DNA of 64,000 nt, from positions 16,994 through 80,993 of the forward strand of contig JBIIZQ010000007.1 in NCBI GenBank assembly GCA_044346175.1, in the 5' to 3' direction. The notes under the pieces were generated by a model, which saw only the letters and a list, made by a program, of their open reading frames with translations, ran no database searches and had not been told where the DNA came from. This stretch comes from JBJTUH01 sp044346175 (GTDB lineage Bacteria; Cyanobacteriota; Vampirovibrionia; Vampirovibrionales; JAJTHC01). Positions within the stretch are counted from its first letter, which is position 1; each line of letters opens with the position of its first letter. Shown here piece by piece: positions 56,114 to 64,000 of this stretch. Both the position numbers and the translations under genes were made by a program.

Positions 56114-57685
56114 ATGATGATGTCTAGGTTTCCTCAAAATACACCCGACACTTCACCCCACAGTAAATCCCTTAGGGTATTGATTGTGGATGACAGTGGT
56201 ATCTATCGCAAAATTCTCTCAAACGTACTGAAGCATTTTCACTACGTTGAGGAGGTTGGACAACTCACCCACGGTGAAGAAGCACTGCGGTGGCTGAAAA
56301 CCCATGAAACTGACCTCGTATTACTGGATGTACAAATGCCCGTATTAGATGGCTTAAGTACGTTAAAAGTGATTCAAAAAAGCTGTCAACCCACCCCTCC
56401 TAAAGTGATTATGATTAGTGGGACAACCTCTGAAAATGCAAGTATTACTATCAAAGCATTAGAGTCAGGAGCCTATGACTTTATTAAAAAGCCACAAGCC
56501 GATAGCCCTCAAGCAAGTACCGAGAAGCTCCTCAAACACCTCACGCCCTTGATAGAATCACTGGCTTCTATGCGTTCTCTCAACTCAGAAGGTGTCCGAG
56601 AAGGGCATCTCTCAAAAGAGAGCGAGGACGCAACCCATACGCATTCAGACAAGCCTGCCATCACGCCAAGCGTTTCCTCCAATACGGCTTCTCGTCCCAG
56701 TGTCACGACCGTACTCGCAAGACAATACAAACCATCCTCTCCTACCAATACTGTACAGGCTTCAAAGCCCAATAACAGTGCCTCTGCCGTTTTACCCACC
56801 TCTAAAGAAGCCCTACCTCGCAGTAGTGAGCATCCAAGTACTCGGAAAACAACCTCTCAATCTGATGAGTCCCTCCGCTCAAAAGACCCACTCTCTGGTA
56901 CCGCAAAGCTTCAAAAACTCAACCAAAGCAAAGCTTCAAAAACGTTACCACCTCCGCTCTCTCCGCTTCAAAAGGCACGTGAGGAAGCTAACACACTAGG
57001 CAAATCAGCCCCACAATATGTTGCACTCCCCAAAAGGAATCAGACGGCTACCCCCATTCCAAGAGGCTGTGGACACTACTCAGGTCTCATTGAGGTTGTC
57101 TGTATTGGGGTGTCCACTGGGGGCCCTCAAGCACTCCGAGAGGTTATCCCTCGGCTAGACCCTGAACTCCCCGTACCAGTATTACTGGTACAACACATGC
57201 CACCTGCCTTCACTGCTTCGCTTGCAGAGAGCCTCCAAGAGCGTTCTCGCATCCGTGTAAAAGAAGGCATCCACAATGAAATGATAGAAGCTGGCACGGT
57301 GTATATTGCACCGGGAGGGGTACACATGACCGTCATGGGAACCCGCAAACAAAAAGCCTTCCGTATTAAACTTATCGACACCCCCCCTGTCCACAACTGC
57401 CGCCCCTCAGTGGATGTGCTATTTCAAAGCATTAGTGAGATGTATGGCAAACATATTCTTTCTGTTGTCATGACAGGCATGGGAAGTGATGGTGCCAAAG
57501 GCACTAAACTTATTAAGCAAGCAGCCCACTCAAACAGCTACTGCCTCGTACAAAGCTTTGAAACCTGCGTAGTACCAAGTATGCCTCAAAGTACGGCACA
57601 AGCATGTCCTATCGATGGCGTAGTACCACTCATAGAAATCGCCGATGTCATTAACAGAGTATGCCTACAGGCTTACAGAGTATAA
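56114..57685 (+). CDS. cheB: Chemotaxis protein-glutamate methylesterase CheB
   Basis: 523 aa, start MMM. The receiver (about 18-145) has Asp26/Asp27, phospho-acceptor Asp72 in 'VLLDVQMPVLDG' and Lys125-126 in 'FIKKP'. An unusually long Ser/Thr/Pro linker (about 155-320; normally 10-30 residues) follows. The methylesterase domain (about 325-523) has catalytic Ser334 in 'GVSTGGPQAL', His361 in 'LLVQHMPPAF' and Asp459 in 'MTGMGSDGAKG'. Removes methyl groups from or deamidates receptor glutamates or glutamines when phosphorylated. Followed by cheR after 111 bp. Confidence 0.95.
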   Translation: MMMSRFPQNTPDTSPHSKSLRVLIVDDSGIYRKILSNVLKHFHYVEEVGQLTHGEEALRWLKTHETDLVLLDVQMPVLDGLSTLKVIQKSCQPTPPKVIMISGTTSENASITIKALESGAYDFIKKPQADSPQASTEKLLKHLTPLIESLASMRSLNSEGVREGHLSKESEDATHTHSDKPAITPSVSSNTASRPSVTTVLARQYKPSSPTNTVQASKPNNSASAVLPTSKEALPRSSEHPSTRKTTSQSDESLRSKDPLSGTAKLQKLNQSKASKTLPPPLSPLQKAREEANTLGKSAPQYVALPKRNQTATPIPRGCGHYSGLIEVVCIGVSTGGPQALREVIPRLDPELPVPVLLVQHMPPAFTASLAESLQERSRIRVKEGIHNEMIEAGTVYIAPGGVHMTVMGTRKQKAFRIKLIDTPPVHNCRPSVDVLFQSISEMYGKHILSVVMTGMGSDGAKGTKLIKQAAHSNSYCLVQSFETCVVPSMPQSTAQACPIDGVVPLIEIADVINRVCLQAYRV

Positions 57686-57796
57686 CCCTCTCGTGATAAT
57701 GAGGCATAAGGTAAAAGCCTCCTATATTTTCAATGATAAAGCAAACCTCTATTTCAGTATCTAAAGTCGTTTTTTAAGTAAGGAGATGATACTTTC

Positions 57797-59068
57797 ATGG
57801 TCAGCCAGTCAAATAGTAGCTCGGAGGTCATCAGACCTTTAAGAGAATTGGAATTCCAGCAAATTAAAAGCACGGTCGAAAAGCTTTGCGGTATTACTTT
57901 GGCTGATAATAAGCACTATCTTGTTGAATCTCGATTACTCCCTCTTATCCAAAAATATCAAGTCAAAAGCTACCTAGAACTCATGGCTTTACTCAAAGGC
58001 CCTCTTGCCACAGAGTTACAAAGAGACCTTATCAACGCCATGACAACCCGAGAAACCCTCTGGTTCAGAGACAAATCTCCCTATGTACTTTTAGAGGAAG
58101 AAATTTTACCCCTCATTACAGACCCTCTACGTTACGGCTTGGTGGGACCTCTTAAAATATGGTCAGCTGCCTGTTCCACAGGGCAAGAGCCTTATTCCAT
58201 TGCCATGACTGTACAAGAATATGCCCATAAACAAAATAAATTACAGCTCCTTAACCCTGGTGGTTTAAATATCACAGCAACAGACATTTCAGAAGCCGCC
58301 CTCAGTACAGCACGTGCGGGTGTGTATGACCGTATTGCCATGTCTCGTGGCTTACCACCGCATATGCAAGAAAAGTATTTTAAGCCCTCACCCAAAAATG
58401 AAACCCTTTGGGAAGTTGACACCAAATTAAAAAGACATGTTCAATTCCAAGCCTGTAACCTTATGGAAAACTTTGAAGCAAGCCTCGGTAAGTTTGACAT
58501 TATCTTTATCAGGAACGTTGCCATTTATTTTAGTCAGGACGTTAAAACCAAACTCTTTAAAAAAATCGCCCACTGTTTGAAACCCAATGGTTTTTTAATT
58601 TTAGGTTCGACTGAATCTTTAAATGGGGTCAGTGACTTATTTACAGCAGTTAACTGGCGTACCACAACGTATTACGTTCACGCCCAACAAAAAGGAAGCC
58701 AAGCTTTACTCAATAGACCCGCCAATGCCGCCATCTCCTCTGATAAAAACACCAATAGTTTACAACACATTGCTACCAAAAATAATACTTCATCGCTTAC
58801 CCCTTCAAGGGTGACACCCACCATACAAGGGGATAAACGCTCTCAAGGTAGCACGACACCAAGTTCTGAACCATTACCAACACAAGTACGCACCAGTACC
58901 AGTCTACCCAATCGATATGAACGGACATCATCTACCAGTCTCACAAGCACGGTACAAGTAAACCATTCAAACGATAGCCCCAGCACCTCTCCTTATCCCG
59001 TAAGCCCTTATCAACGGGGAGACACCACTGGTTCAGGCTACAGACTTCCTCATCAACCTCGACGCTAG
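57797..59068 (+). CDS. cheR: Chemotaxis protein methyltransferase CheR
   Basis: 423 aa, AAGGAG 12 nt before the ATG. N-terminal helical domain to about 80, then 'AMTTRETLWFRD' (TTNETxFFR-like), the SAM-binding loop 'IWSAACSTGQEPYSIAM', 'ATDISEAALSTARAGVY' and 'FIRNVAIYF' (canonical CRNVLIYF). Methylates receptor glutamates with S-adenosylmethionine; works against CheB. The C-terminal 140 residues are an Asn/Ser/Thr/Pro-rich disordered tail without TPR repeats. Receptor genes are not in the window. Confidence 0.95.
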   Translation: MVSQSNSSSEVIRPLRELEFQQIKSTVEKLCGITLADNKHYLVESRLLPLIQKYQVKSYLELMALLKGPLATELQRDLINAMTTRETLWFRDKSPYVLLEEEILPLITDPLRYGLVGPLKIWSAACSTGQEPYSIAMTVQEYAHKQNKLQLLNPGGLNITATDISEAALSTARAGVYDRIAMSRGLPPHMQEKYFKPSPKNETLWEVDTKLKRHVQFQACNLMENFEASLGKFDIIFIRNVAIYFSQDVKTKLFKKIAHCLKPNGFLILGSTESLNGVSDLFTAVNWRTTTYYVHAQQKGSQALLNRPANAAISSDKNTNSLQHIATKNNTSSLTPSRVTPTIQGDKRSQGSTTPSSEPLPTQVRTSTSLPNRYERTSSTSLTSTVQVNHSNDSPSTSPYPVSPYQRGDTTGSGYRLPHQPRR

Positions 59069-59092
59069 TACAACTAGTACACTCCTTTTTGT

Positions 59093-59647
59093 ATGCCCAA
59101 GTTTGATTCACCACAGCAAGGCGTTTCCTCTATGTCCACGACTCCAAACCCCCACTTTTTAAAAAATACTGATACTGAATGTAACGGGACTTCTCTTACA
59201 CCTACGTCCCCCTCCCAAGAAGTCACCTCTGGCACACACAAACATACCACCAGTAGCAATGGACCGATGATTTTAGTCGTCGATGACTCTCGGGTCATGC
59301 GACGGCTCATCCGGACAGCCGTTGAAACACTGGGATTCAAAGCGATTGAGGCTGAACATGGCGGTCAAGCCCTAGAGCTACTTCACATTGCGAGTATTGC
59401 TCAAGACGTTGAAGCCATCATCATCGACCATAATATGCCCGTTAAAAATGGGATTGAAACCATCGAAGCCATTAAAAAAATGCCTCATATGGCACGTATT
59501 CCTATCATGATGGTCACTTCAGAAACAGAACGAGACATTATGGCAAAAGGGTTTGCCCTAGGAATTCAAGATTACCTTTTAAAACCCTTTGCCTATGAAG
59601 ACCTCCTCACCAAAATAACCGAGATTTTAACCTCCCATGCCCACTAG
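59093..59647 (+). CDS. Response regulator with N-terminal extension (CheY-like)
   Basis: 184 aa; an ATG at 59132 is an alternative start. Residues 1-55 are Ser/Thr-rich and disordered. 58-184 is a single receiver domain: Asp64/Asp65, phospho-acceptor Asp112 in 'AIIIDHNMPVKNG', Thr/Ser in 'MMVTSETE' and Lys in 'YLLKPFA'. No output domain. Starts 24 bp after cheR, so the same operon. It could be a second CheY acting as phosphate sink or an adaptor regulator. Confidence 0.92.
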   Translation: MPKFDSPQQGVSSMSTTPNPHFLKNTDTECNGTSLTPTSPSQEVTSGTHKHTTSSNGPMILVVDDSRVMRRLIRTAVETLGFKAIEAEHGGQALELLHIASIAQDVEAIIIDHNMPVKNGIETIEAIKKMPHMARIPIMMVTSETERDIMAKGFALGIQDYLLKPFAYEDLLTKITEILTSHAH

Positions 59648-59773
59648 TCCCTACGTATTGTGTTACTTGTAAAAATGCATAACTTTTGTGATATGTCCCT
59701 CATTGTCCTGCTGCTTGGCAAGCATGCCTTGATGCTAAAGACATTCTGTATGTTAGAAAGATAGTATCTCCTC

Positions 59774-60277
59774 ATGATGACCACCTCCACTCAGTCCCAC
59801 TTGGACGCTGGACTTGTCAACGCCGTGATGGAATCAGTGACCAGCGTATTTAATAATATGCTTCAGTCGGAGCCTAAACTCGTGAATGTCACGGCAACCA
59901 CTAACTTTAACCCCTCAGGGGATGTCTCTGCCATTATCGGCATCATGGGACAAGGTGGCGAGGGCGTTATGGCCATCTCCCTTGACCGTAAGCTTGCCAA
60001 TAAACTCGTTGCCCGTCTTCTTGGTGTCAGAGAGTCCATGGTACTCAATGAAGACCGAAATGACGGCATGGGGGAAATTGCAAATATGGTATGCGGAAAG
60101 CTGAAGGTGTATTTCTCAGAAAAAGCAGAAAAAACCTATAAACTTTCTCTACCTACCGTGATTAGTGGTGCGGGTCATGAAGTGAGTGGGCTACCTCGGG
60201 GCATTCCCTATATTTTACTTACTGTTGCGGTGGAGTCGGAGCAATTCCATATTCAGCTTTGTTTCAGAGGGCAGTAA
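59774..60277 (+). CDS. cheX: CheX-type CheY-P phosphatase
   Basis: 167 aa, start MM. One CheC/CheX-like domain. 'NDGMGEIANMVCGKLK' contains the ExxN phosphatase motif (Glu101, Asn104) typical of CheX. 'AIIGIMGQGGEGVMAISLDRK' and 'SLPTVISGAGHEVSGLP' fit the remaining strands. Dephosphorylates CheY-P to end the signal. The gene lies between two receiver genes, both plausible targets. Confidence 0.9.
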   Translation: MMTTSTQSHLDAGLVNAVMESVTSVFNNMLQSEPKLVNVTATTNFNPSGDVSAIIGIMGQGGEGVMAISLDRKLANKLVARLLGVRESMVLNEDRNDGMGEIANMVCGKLKVYFSEKAEKTYKLSLPTVISGAGHEVSGLPRGIPYILLTVAVESEQFHIQLCFRGQ

Positions 60278-60394
60278 TCTTCTCTCTTTTTTAAACGTAA
60301 GTGTCTGCACACCTTTTTCTTTCGTATAACTAACCCCTTTCTTCTTTAATTTGTATTGCGCTAGCCCTCTCAAAAATGGAGCCTGTGTATTCCG

Positions 60395-60772
60395 ATGATG
60401 ACAAAAGTACTTGTGGTGGACGATTCTAACGTGATGAGAAAAGTAATTATCCGTGAACTCACCAAATTAGGCATTGAACCAAGTAACATTACAGAAGCTG
60501 CCAACGGTCAAGAAGCTTGTGACCATGTAGCGACAGGCAAGTTTGACCTCATCCTCATGGATTGGAACATGCCCGTTATGCTGGGTATTGATGCTGTCAA
60601 GAATATCCGTGCCTCAGGTAATAAAACCCCTATTTGCATGGTCACTTCAGAGGCAGAAAAATCCAATGTTGTCCTTGCAATCCAAAGTGGTGCGAATAAC
60701 TACCTTGTGAAGCCTTTCGTAGCAGAAAGTTTTCAAGACAAACTAGCACAACTCTTAGCCATCCCTCATTAG
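60395..60772 (+). CDS. cheY: Chemotaxis response regulator CheY
   Basis: 125 aa, single receiver domain. Asp9/Asp10, phospho-acceptor Asp56 in 'LILMDWNMPVMLG', Thr/Ser in 'CMVTSEAEK' and Lys in 'YLVKPFV' are all present. Normal CheY length. Signals to a motor such as the flagellar switch or a type IV pilus; neither is encoded in the window. MM start. 117 bp after cheX and 100 bp before the single-pass protein gene. Confidence 0.94.
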   Translation: MMTKVLVVDDSNVMRKVIIRELTKLGIEPSNITEAANGQEACDHVATGKFDLILMDWNMPVMLGIDAVKNIRASGNKTPICMVTSEAEKSNVVLAIQSGANNYLVKPFVAESFQDKLAQLLAIPH

Positions 60773-60872
60773 TATTCCAGGATATATGGCCACCTGTCGC
60801 CTCGTGGGTTAGCTCACAGGGTTAGCTTTCTTTTGTATATGTTGTAACGACTTCAAGGAAGAGGTTCCAGCG

Positions 60873-61832
60873 ATGATTGTCTCAGGTTACTCCCACCCCT
60901 CCCAACCTACAGAAGCTTCTGCAGGGTTCAAAACAGCATCGCTGGTACGCCATGCTTTCTTACGTGAAGGTCATAAAGCAAAACCTCACATCATTGGTCG
61001 CAATCCAACGCTCACGCAGTGGCTCTTACGGTGTGTTGGATGTGTTTTACTTGCCAGCGTAGCCTACTTGGCTTGGCAACTACCCTTACAGGCACAAGCC
61101 GAAGCTCCCACTCAAAGCCTTGAAGTACCCGAAACAGAAGAAGCAACAATGTTTCCCCTCTTAGTTGAAACACGTTTGCCCCTAGGGAAAGACGGTTATG
61201 CACCCTCTGGCAAACCTGATGCAACCACCCATGCCACACAGGATATGTACCGTGGCACCAAGCCTCAGTGGGTTAATCACTCAACAAAGACCGTTCACGA
61301 AGAATCCAATGCCCATACGACAGAAGACGGGTCTGTGCCTCCCCAAGATGGGAAGTTTAAATCGAAAAAAAAGCATATGAGGCATCATGAAGCACGCACA
61401 AACCAGATGGTCATCCCCGAAGCTAAACCCGCCATGAAACTTTCAAGCATTCCCCTTGAGGCTTCATCTTATCCCTCCAACGCCAATACCCATGCTCAAA
61501 GCGTTCGTAAGGCTGGCTATACCTCTATGACTGTGGGCAATTTTGGTGACACAATGCCTGCTTCAGAAACCCAAGAAGCGGTCTTTGAGCAAGACGACGC
61601 ATGGCTCACAAACAACCCCACAAAGGAAGCCTCTTTAAGCCATACATCATCCTACAGACCACCAGCCCTCAAACCCGTCTATCACACAACCGTTCATGAT
61701 GAAGGCGGCGAGCCTATCTTTCAACGTCCTGCACGTCCACCTATTATGGAGCGGGGTTATTTGACCTTGAATCGTCCTTGGCTACCTTCTGAAATGCCCA
61801 GTAATTGGCCAGGACCTCAGTCCTTACCCTAA
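60873..61832 (+). CDS. Single-pass membrane protein of unknown function
   Basis: 319 aa; AAGGAAGAGG about 9 nt before the ATG. A cytosolic head of about 48 residues, one transmembrane helix (about 49-70, 'TQWLLRCVGCVLLASVAYLAWQ') and then about 250 residues of Pro/His/Thr/Ser-rich extracytoplasmic sequence with no visible domain ('YHTTVHDEGGEPIFQRPARP'). Family not recognised. Similar topology to the 219-aa protein at 52305 and the 255-aa protein at 18850. It is the last gene of the plus-strand Che run; the role in signalling is open. Confidence 0.7.
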   Translation: MIVSGYSHPSQPTEASAGFKTASLVRHAFLREGHKAKPHIIGRNPTLTQWLLRCVGCVLLASVAYLAWQLPLQAQAEAPTQSLEVPETEEATMFPLLVETRLPLGKDGYAPSGKPDATTHATQDMYRGTKPQWVNHSTKTVHEESNAHTTEDGSVPPQDGKFKSKKKHMRHHEARTNQMVIPEAKPAMKLSSIPLEASSYPSNANTHAQSVRKAGYTSMTVGNFGDTMPASETQEAVFEQDDAWLTNNPTKEASLSHTSSYRPPALKPVYHTTVHDEGGEPIFQRPARPPIMERGYLTLNRPWLPSEMPSNWPGPQSLP

Positions 61833-61852
61833 AAGAAGAGCTTGAAGAAGGC

Positions 61853-63370
61853 TTAAGGGACAAAAAGTAGCATACGACTATTTTCGTCAGGTAAAACCTT
61901 GTCTACGGTCTTATAGGCAGAGTTGTTAAGGTTGATGCGCTTCTGCTGTGGTAATCCTGCCAAATTAGGGGCTACCGTAAATTCTGGCATAGGTGCTTCA
62001 TCCATACGGCTTTGCCGCCATATATTGGTATGACCATGAATAAAGTAGGTAGCAATTTTGGCAGGCAAGGGTGACTTGTATCCCCCTTCAGGGTGCAACA
62101 TCAAGTCTCGTGCCGAAACAAAATGAGCAATATTAGGATGCTCTAATAAAGCCACTACTTTATGACGGGGTTGCGTACTGGTATAAGTCTTAAACCAGTC
62201 ATTCGTATGTGCCACCCATTGTTCAAAATGCCTAGGCTCTTCCAGCGGTGGGAGTATCTGGTGATAATTCCGCTTCAACAACAATGCAAGCCCCTGTAAA
62301 CCTTCTTTACTTACACTTGCATGGGTCATGAGGGCTTTTCGTTGTGCGTCATAATTCAGTAATTTCATATGACGAAAATACCAAGCATACAAGGTATCAT
62401 GATGATTTTTTAACTCGGGGTCAGCTTGAGAAAGTGCTAAAGTACGAATATAGCTCCCTTTGTTTTTATCGGTAAGTGTGCTAGCTTTCACTTCTGAAGG
62501 TACCCAATGCCCTTCAGAGGCAGCCGTCTTGGGGGTATAATCCTCTAACCAGCGTAACCATGCCCAATGATCATGATTAGAGAGTACAACATCAAAAGCT
62601 GGCACCGATTGATTAGGGTACCGTTCTTGCTTTGCATCCTCAAATCGTTTGAGCATCGACAAAATAAAGGCATCTCCAATGCCCCTATCGCCAATTACAT
62701 CACCGAGAAGCGTCATGGTTTGAGTGGGTGAACCTTGCCATGTCAGTTTTTGTAAAAGCTTCTCATGGTAACGAAACAACTGCTTATATCGTATTTGGGA
62801 TGCTTGCTGATGGAGATATGGATCTGTTTTGAGGAGGTCAACCACCTTCTGATGCAAGACTTTAAAAGCCTCCAAAGTTTGGGTCGTCCCCTCCACCATA
62901 CCTGTCAACACAGCATGTTCAAGTAATTTTTGGCTCGCACCATGTAAATCACCCAACACGACCGTTTCAGCAACTTTAAAATGATTCAATCCTGAAGTAT
63001 ACCCTGTGGGATGCTCCTTCAGGGGAATATGATATGTAATGGGTCCTGTAAGGTCCTGTGACTTAGTTAAGGCATAATGCGTGAGTGTATACGGTAATTT
63101 TGTCTCTGATAATACGTTGTGGCGAGGGTTTCTAACTGAAAGCACCAGAGGCGGTGCGGAAGGTTCTAAAACAGGAGGTGCCACCGTAAAGCAGTCAGGC
63201 TTTTGTGCCGAAAAGCGCAACGATGGTGGCACAAACGGCGAAGTGTTTACATCGGCAGGTTGCCCTTGCCATTGAGGCATCTTAGCTTTTTCAGTACGCA
63301 TCGTAAGCAGACGTTGCGTATGAGTGTCATGAAAGCGATGAGACAAGGGACGAAGCAATAAGGAATTCAT
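61853..63370 (-). CDS. Calcineurin-like metallophosphoesterase with long N-terminal region
   Basis: 505 aa. From about residue 130 the five PPP/metallophosphatase motifs occur in order: 'VVLGDLHG', 'LLGDVIGDRG', 'VLSNHDHW', 'LMTHASV' and 'YFIHGHTNIW'. Together they would bind two metal ions and hydrolyse a phosphoester. Spacing between motifs is wide, with a helical insert after 'GDLHG'. Residues 1-125 are basic and Pro/Ser-rich, without a signal peptide. The C-terminus ends 'INLNNSAYKTVDKVLPDENSR'. Substrate unknown (protein, nucleotide and polyphosphate are all possible). Convergent with the single-pass protein gene, 20 bp apart. Confidence 0.85.
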   Translation of the reverse strand: MNSLLLRPLSHRFHDTHTQRLLTMRTEKAKMPQWQGQPADVNTSPFVPPSLRFSAQKPDCFTVAPPVLEPSAPPLVLSVRNPRHNVLSETKLPYTLTHYALTKSQDLTGPITYHIPLKEHPTGYTSGLNHFKVAETVVLGDLHGASQKLLEHAVLTGMVEGTTQTLEAFKVLHQKVVDLLKTDPYLHQQASQIRYKQLFRYHEKLLQKLTWQGSPTQTMTLLGDVIGDRGIGDAFILSMLKRFEDAKQERYPNQSVPAFDVVLSNHDHWAWLRWLEDYTPKTAASEGHWVPSEVKASTLTDKNKGSYIRTLALSQADPELKNHHDTLYAWYFRHMKLLNYDAQRKALMTHASVSKEGLQGLALLLKRNYHQILPPLEEPRHFEQWVAHTNDWFKTYTSTQPRHKVVALLEHPNIAHFVSARDLMLHPEGGYKSPLPAKIATYFIHGHTNIWRQSRMDEAPMPEFTVAPNLAGLPQQKRINLNNSAYKTVDKVLPDENSRMLLFVP

Positions 63371-63914
63371 TATGGGGCATAGATTCGTTTATAAGTTATG
63401 CGGACTAATACATCAAAGCCATCGTTTGTTTTCGTAAAGTGGCATGAAAAAACGCCAAACATTAAAGCCTACCATGCTTTAAGCAAAGTATTGGAATCAA
63501 GATACCTGCATGGTACCTGAAAGCATTTTGAATAGGAAGGCTTTCACAACAGAACGTAACACCCTGTAAAACAGCATAGCTTAGGCAGTGTCAACAAGAC
63601 GCTCATGAGGCTGTGTGGCGTTTTACTTACGCTATTGATACATGCCCTGTACCTTCTGGATGCCTAGCTTAGACAACAGGAAAAATGTAAGTGTTTTCAC
63701 GTCATACCGATGCAAACTCGGTATCCATCCCTCGCTCATACGCAACGCCCTATGGATTCCGACATTCGTCGGAATGACGACTTAAACTATTCGATATCAC
63801 TTTACACAGCCTGAGCAAATCGCCACACAACCTAGGAAGAAAACTAAAATGAGGGTAAACCCTTTTACAAAATAGGGCGTTGCACAATACCATAGATTGC
63901 ATTAGAATAAGAGA
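63371..63914. other. Intergenic region before the IS element
   Basis: No gene recognised. Holds an intact REP-like element (63701-63778) and, between about 63850 and 63914, sequence that should contain the left end of the IS1-type element ('ttttacaaaatagggcgttg' region); the exact end cannot be fixed without the other terminal repeat. Confidence 0.5.
63701..63778 (-). repeat. REP/REPIN-like element, copy 3
   Basis: 78 bp. Runs from 'gtcataccga' to 'cgtcggaatgac', the reverse complement of the element at 47449-47525, with both hairpins (accga...tcggt; attccgac att cgtcggaat) preserved. Confidence 0.9.
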
Positions 63915-64000
63915 ATGAATTGCCCTAATTGCCACTGTACCGAGGCTGTAAAAAACGGTACCATGAACAAAAAACAACGCTATAAATGTAAAAACTGTGG
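63850..64000 (+). mobile_element. Left part of an IS1-family insertion sequence
   Basis: Inferred from the transposase start at 63915. The left boundary is approximate because the terminal inverted repeats cannot be compared inside the window. Confidence 0.5.
63915..64000 (+). CDS. IS1-family transposase N-terminal zinc ribbon, cut by window edge
   Basis: Twenty-eight codons are visible: 'MNCPNCHCTEAVKNGTMNKK' then 'QRYKCKNCG'. The pattern CPxCxxxxxVKNGxxxxxQRYxCKxCG is the zinc ribbon at the start of IS1-type InsA/transposase proteins. The rest lies beyond the right edge, so it is not known whether the element is intact. Confidence 0.75.
   Translation, partial: MNCPNCHCTEAVKNGTMNKKQRYKCKNC

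Noticed and set aside
63750..63977. 75-codon minus-strand frame at the right end
   Set aside because: It reads antisense across the REP-like element and the start of the IS1-type transposase.

Overview
The window looks like chromosomal DNA from a Gram-negative-type bacterium. It carries YidC with a large extracytoplasmic loop, an AmiC-type amidase, a 2-Cys peroxiredoxin, core translation genes, one tRNA-Asn and a chemotaxis-type gene block. Many hypothetical proteins are rich in Pro, Gln, Ser or Ala. The gene mix and these low-complexity proteins would fit a non-photosynthetic relative of Cyanobacteria (Vampirovibrionia/Melainabacteria type). That placement is inference only, because no marker in the window proves it. 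About twenty genes start with two or three ATG codons in a row, an unusual stylistic trait of this genome.

Layout. 1-8264 (minus): one uninterrupted frame for a giant adhesin with about fifteen cadherin-like repeats, two C-type-lectin-like domains and several 'NPSFE' jelly-roll-like inserts; its C-terminus lies beyond the left edge. 8.5-14.4 kb: a SpoIIE-type PP2C phosphatase and two unknown proteins, one of 1068 aa with a hydrophobic Gly/Ala hairpin and long coiled coils. 15-19 kb: peroxiredoxin, isoprenyl diphosphate synthase and a PhoB/PhoR-like two-component pair. 19-24 kb (minus): ilvD, a trans-sulfuration enzyme, aroE and a membrane protein, probably one transcription unit. 24-25 kb: tRNA-Asn, rpmJ and infA, away from the usual ribosomal cluster. 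25-33 kb: yidC, aconitase, a Sel1-like protein, a dicarboxylate/glutamate symporter and a cell-wall amidase. 33.6-41.5 kb: low-complexity secreted or disordered proteins, a CoA-binding protein, a Nudix hydrolase and a pair of paralogous helical proteins. 41.7-44.5 kb: a SulP anion transporter fused to an NTF2-like domain, followed by an SPFH protein. 44.6-54.1 kb: an 889-aa unknown protein ending in a UvrD/PcrA-type C-terminal module, def-fmt, a lysozyme-like fragment, a phage-structural-like protein, a single-pass protein and rsmG. 54.5-61.8 kb: a Che-type block (unknown protein, CheB, CheR, response regulator, CheX, CheY, single-pass protein) without CheA, CheW or receptor in view. 61.9-64 kb: a metallophosphoesterase, a REP-like element and the start of an IS1-type transposase cut by the right edge.

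Working together: ilvD, the trans-sulfuration enzyme and aroE serve amino-acid biosynthesis. def and fmt handle N-formyl-methionine. CheB/CheR/CheX/CheY give an adaptation and phosphatase module. The giant adhesin next to a PP2C phosphatase suggests regulated surface contact, though nothing in the sequence ties them directly. A bipartite REP/REPIN-like element of about 77 bp recurs five times between genes. The most unusual candidates are the SulP-NTF2 fusion, the giant lectin/cadherin protein, the phage-like pair beside fmt, and the tandem-ATG starts.
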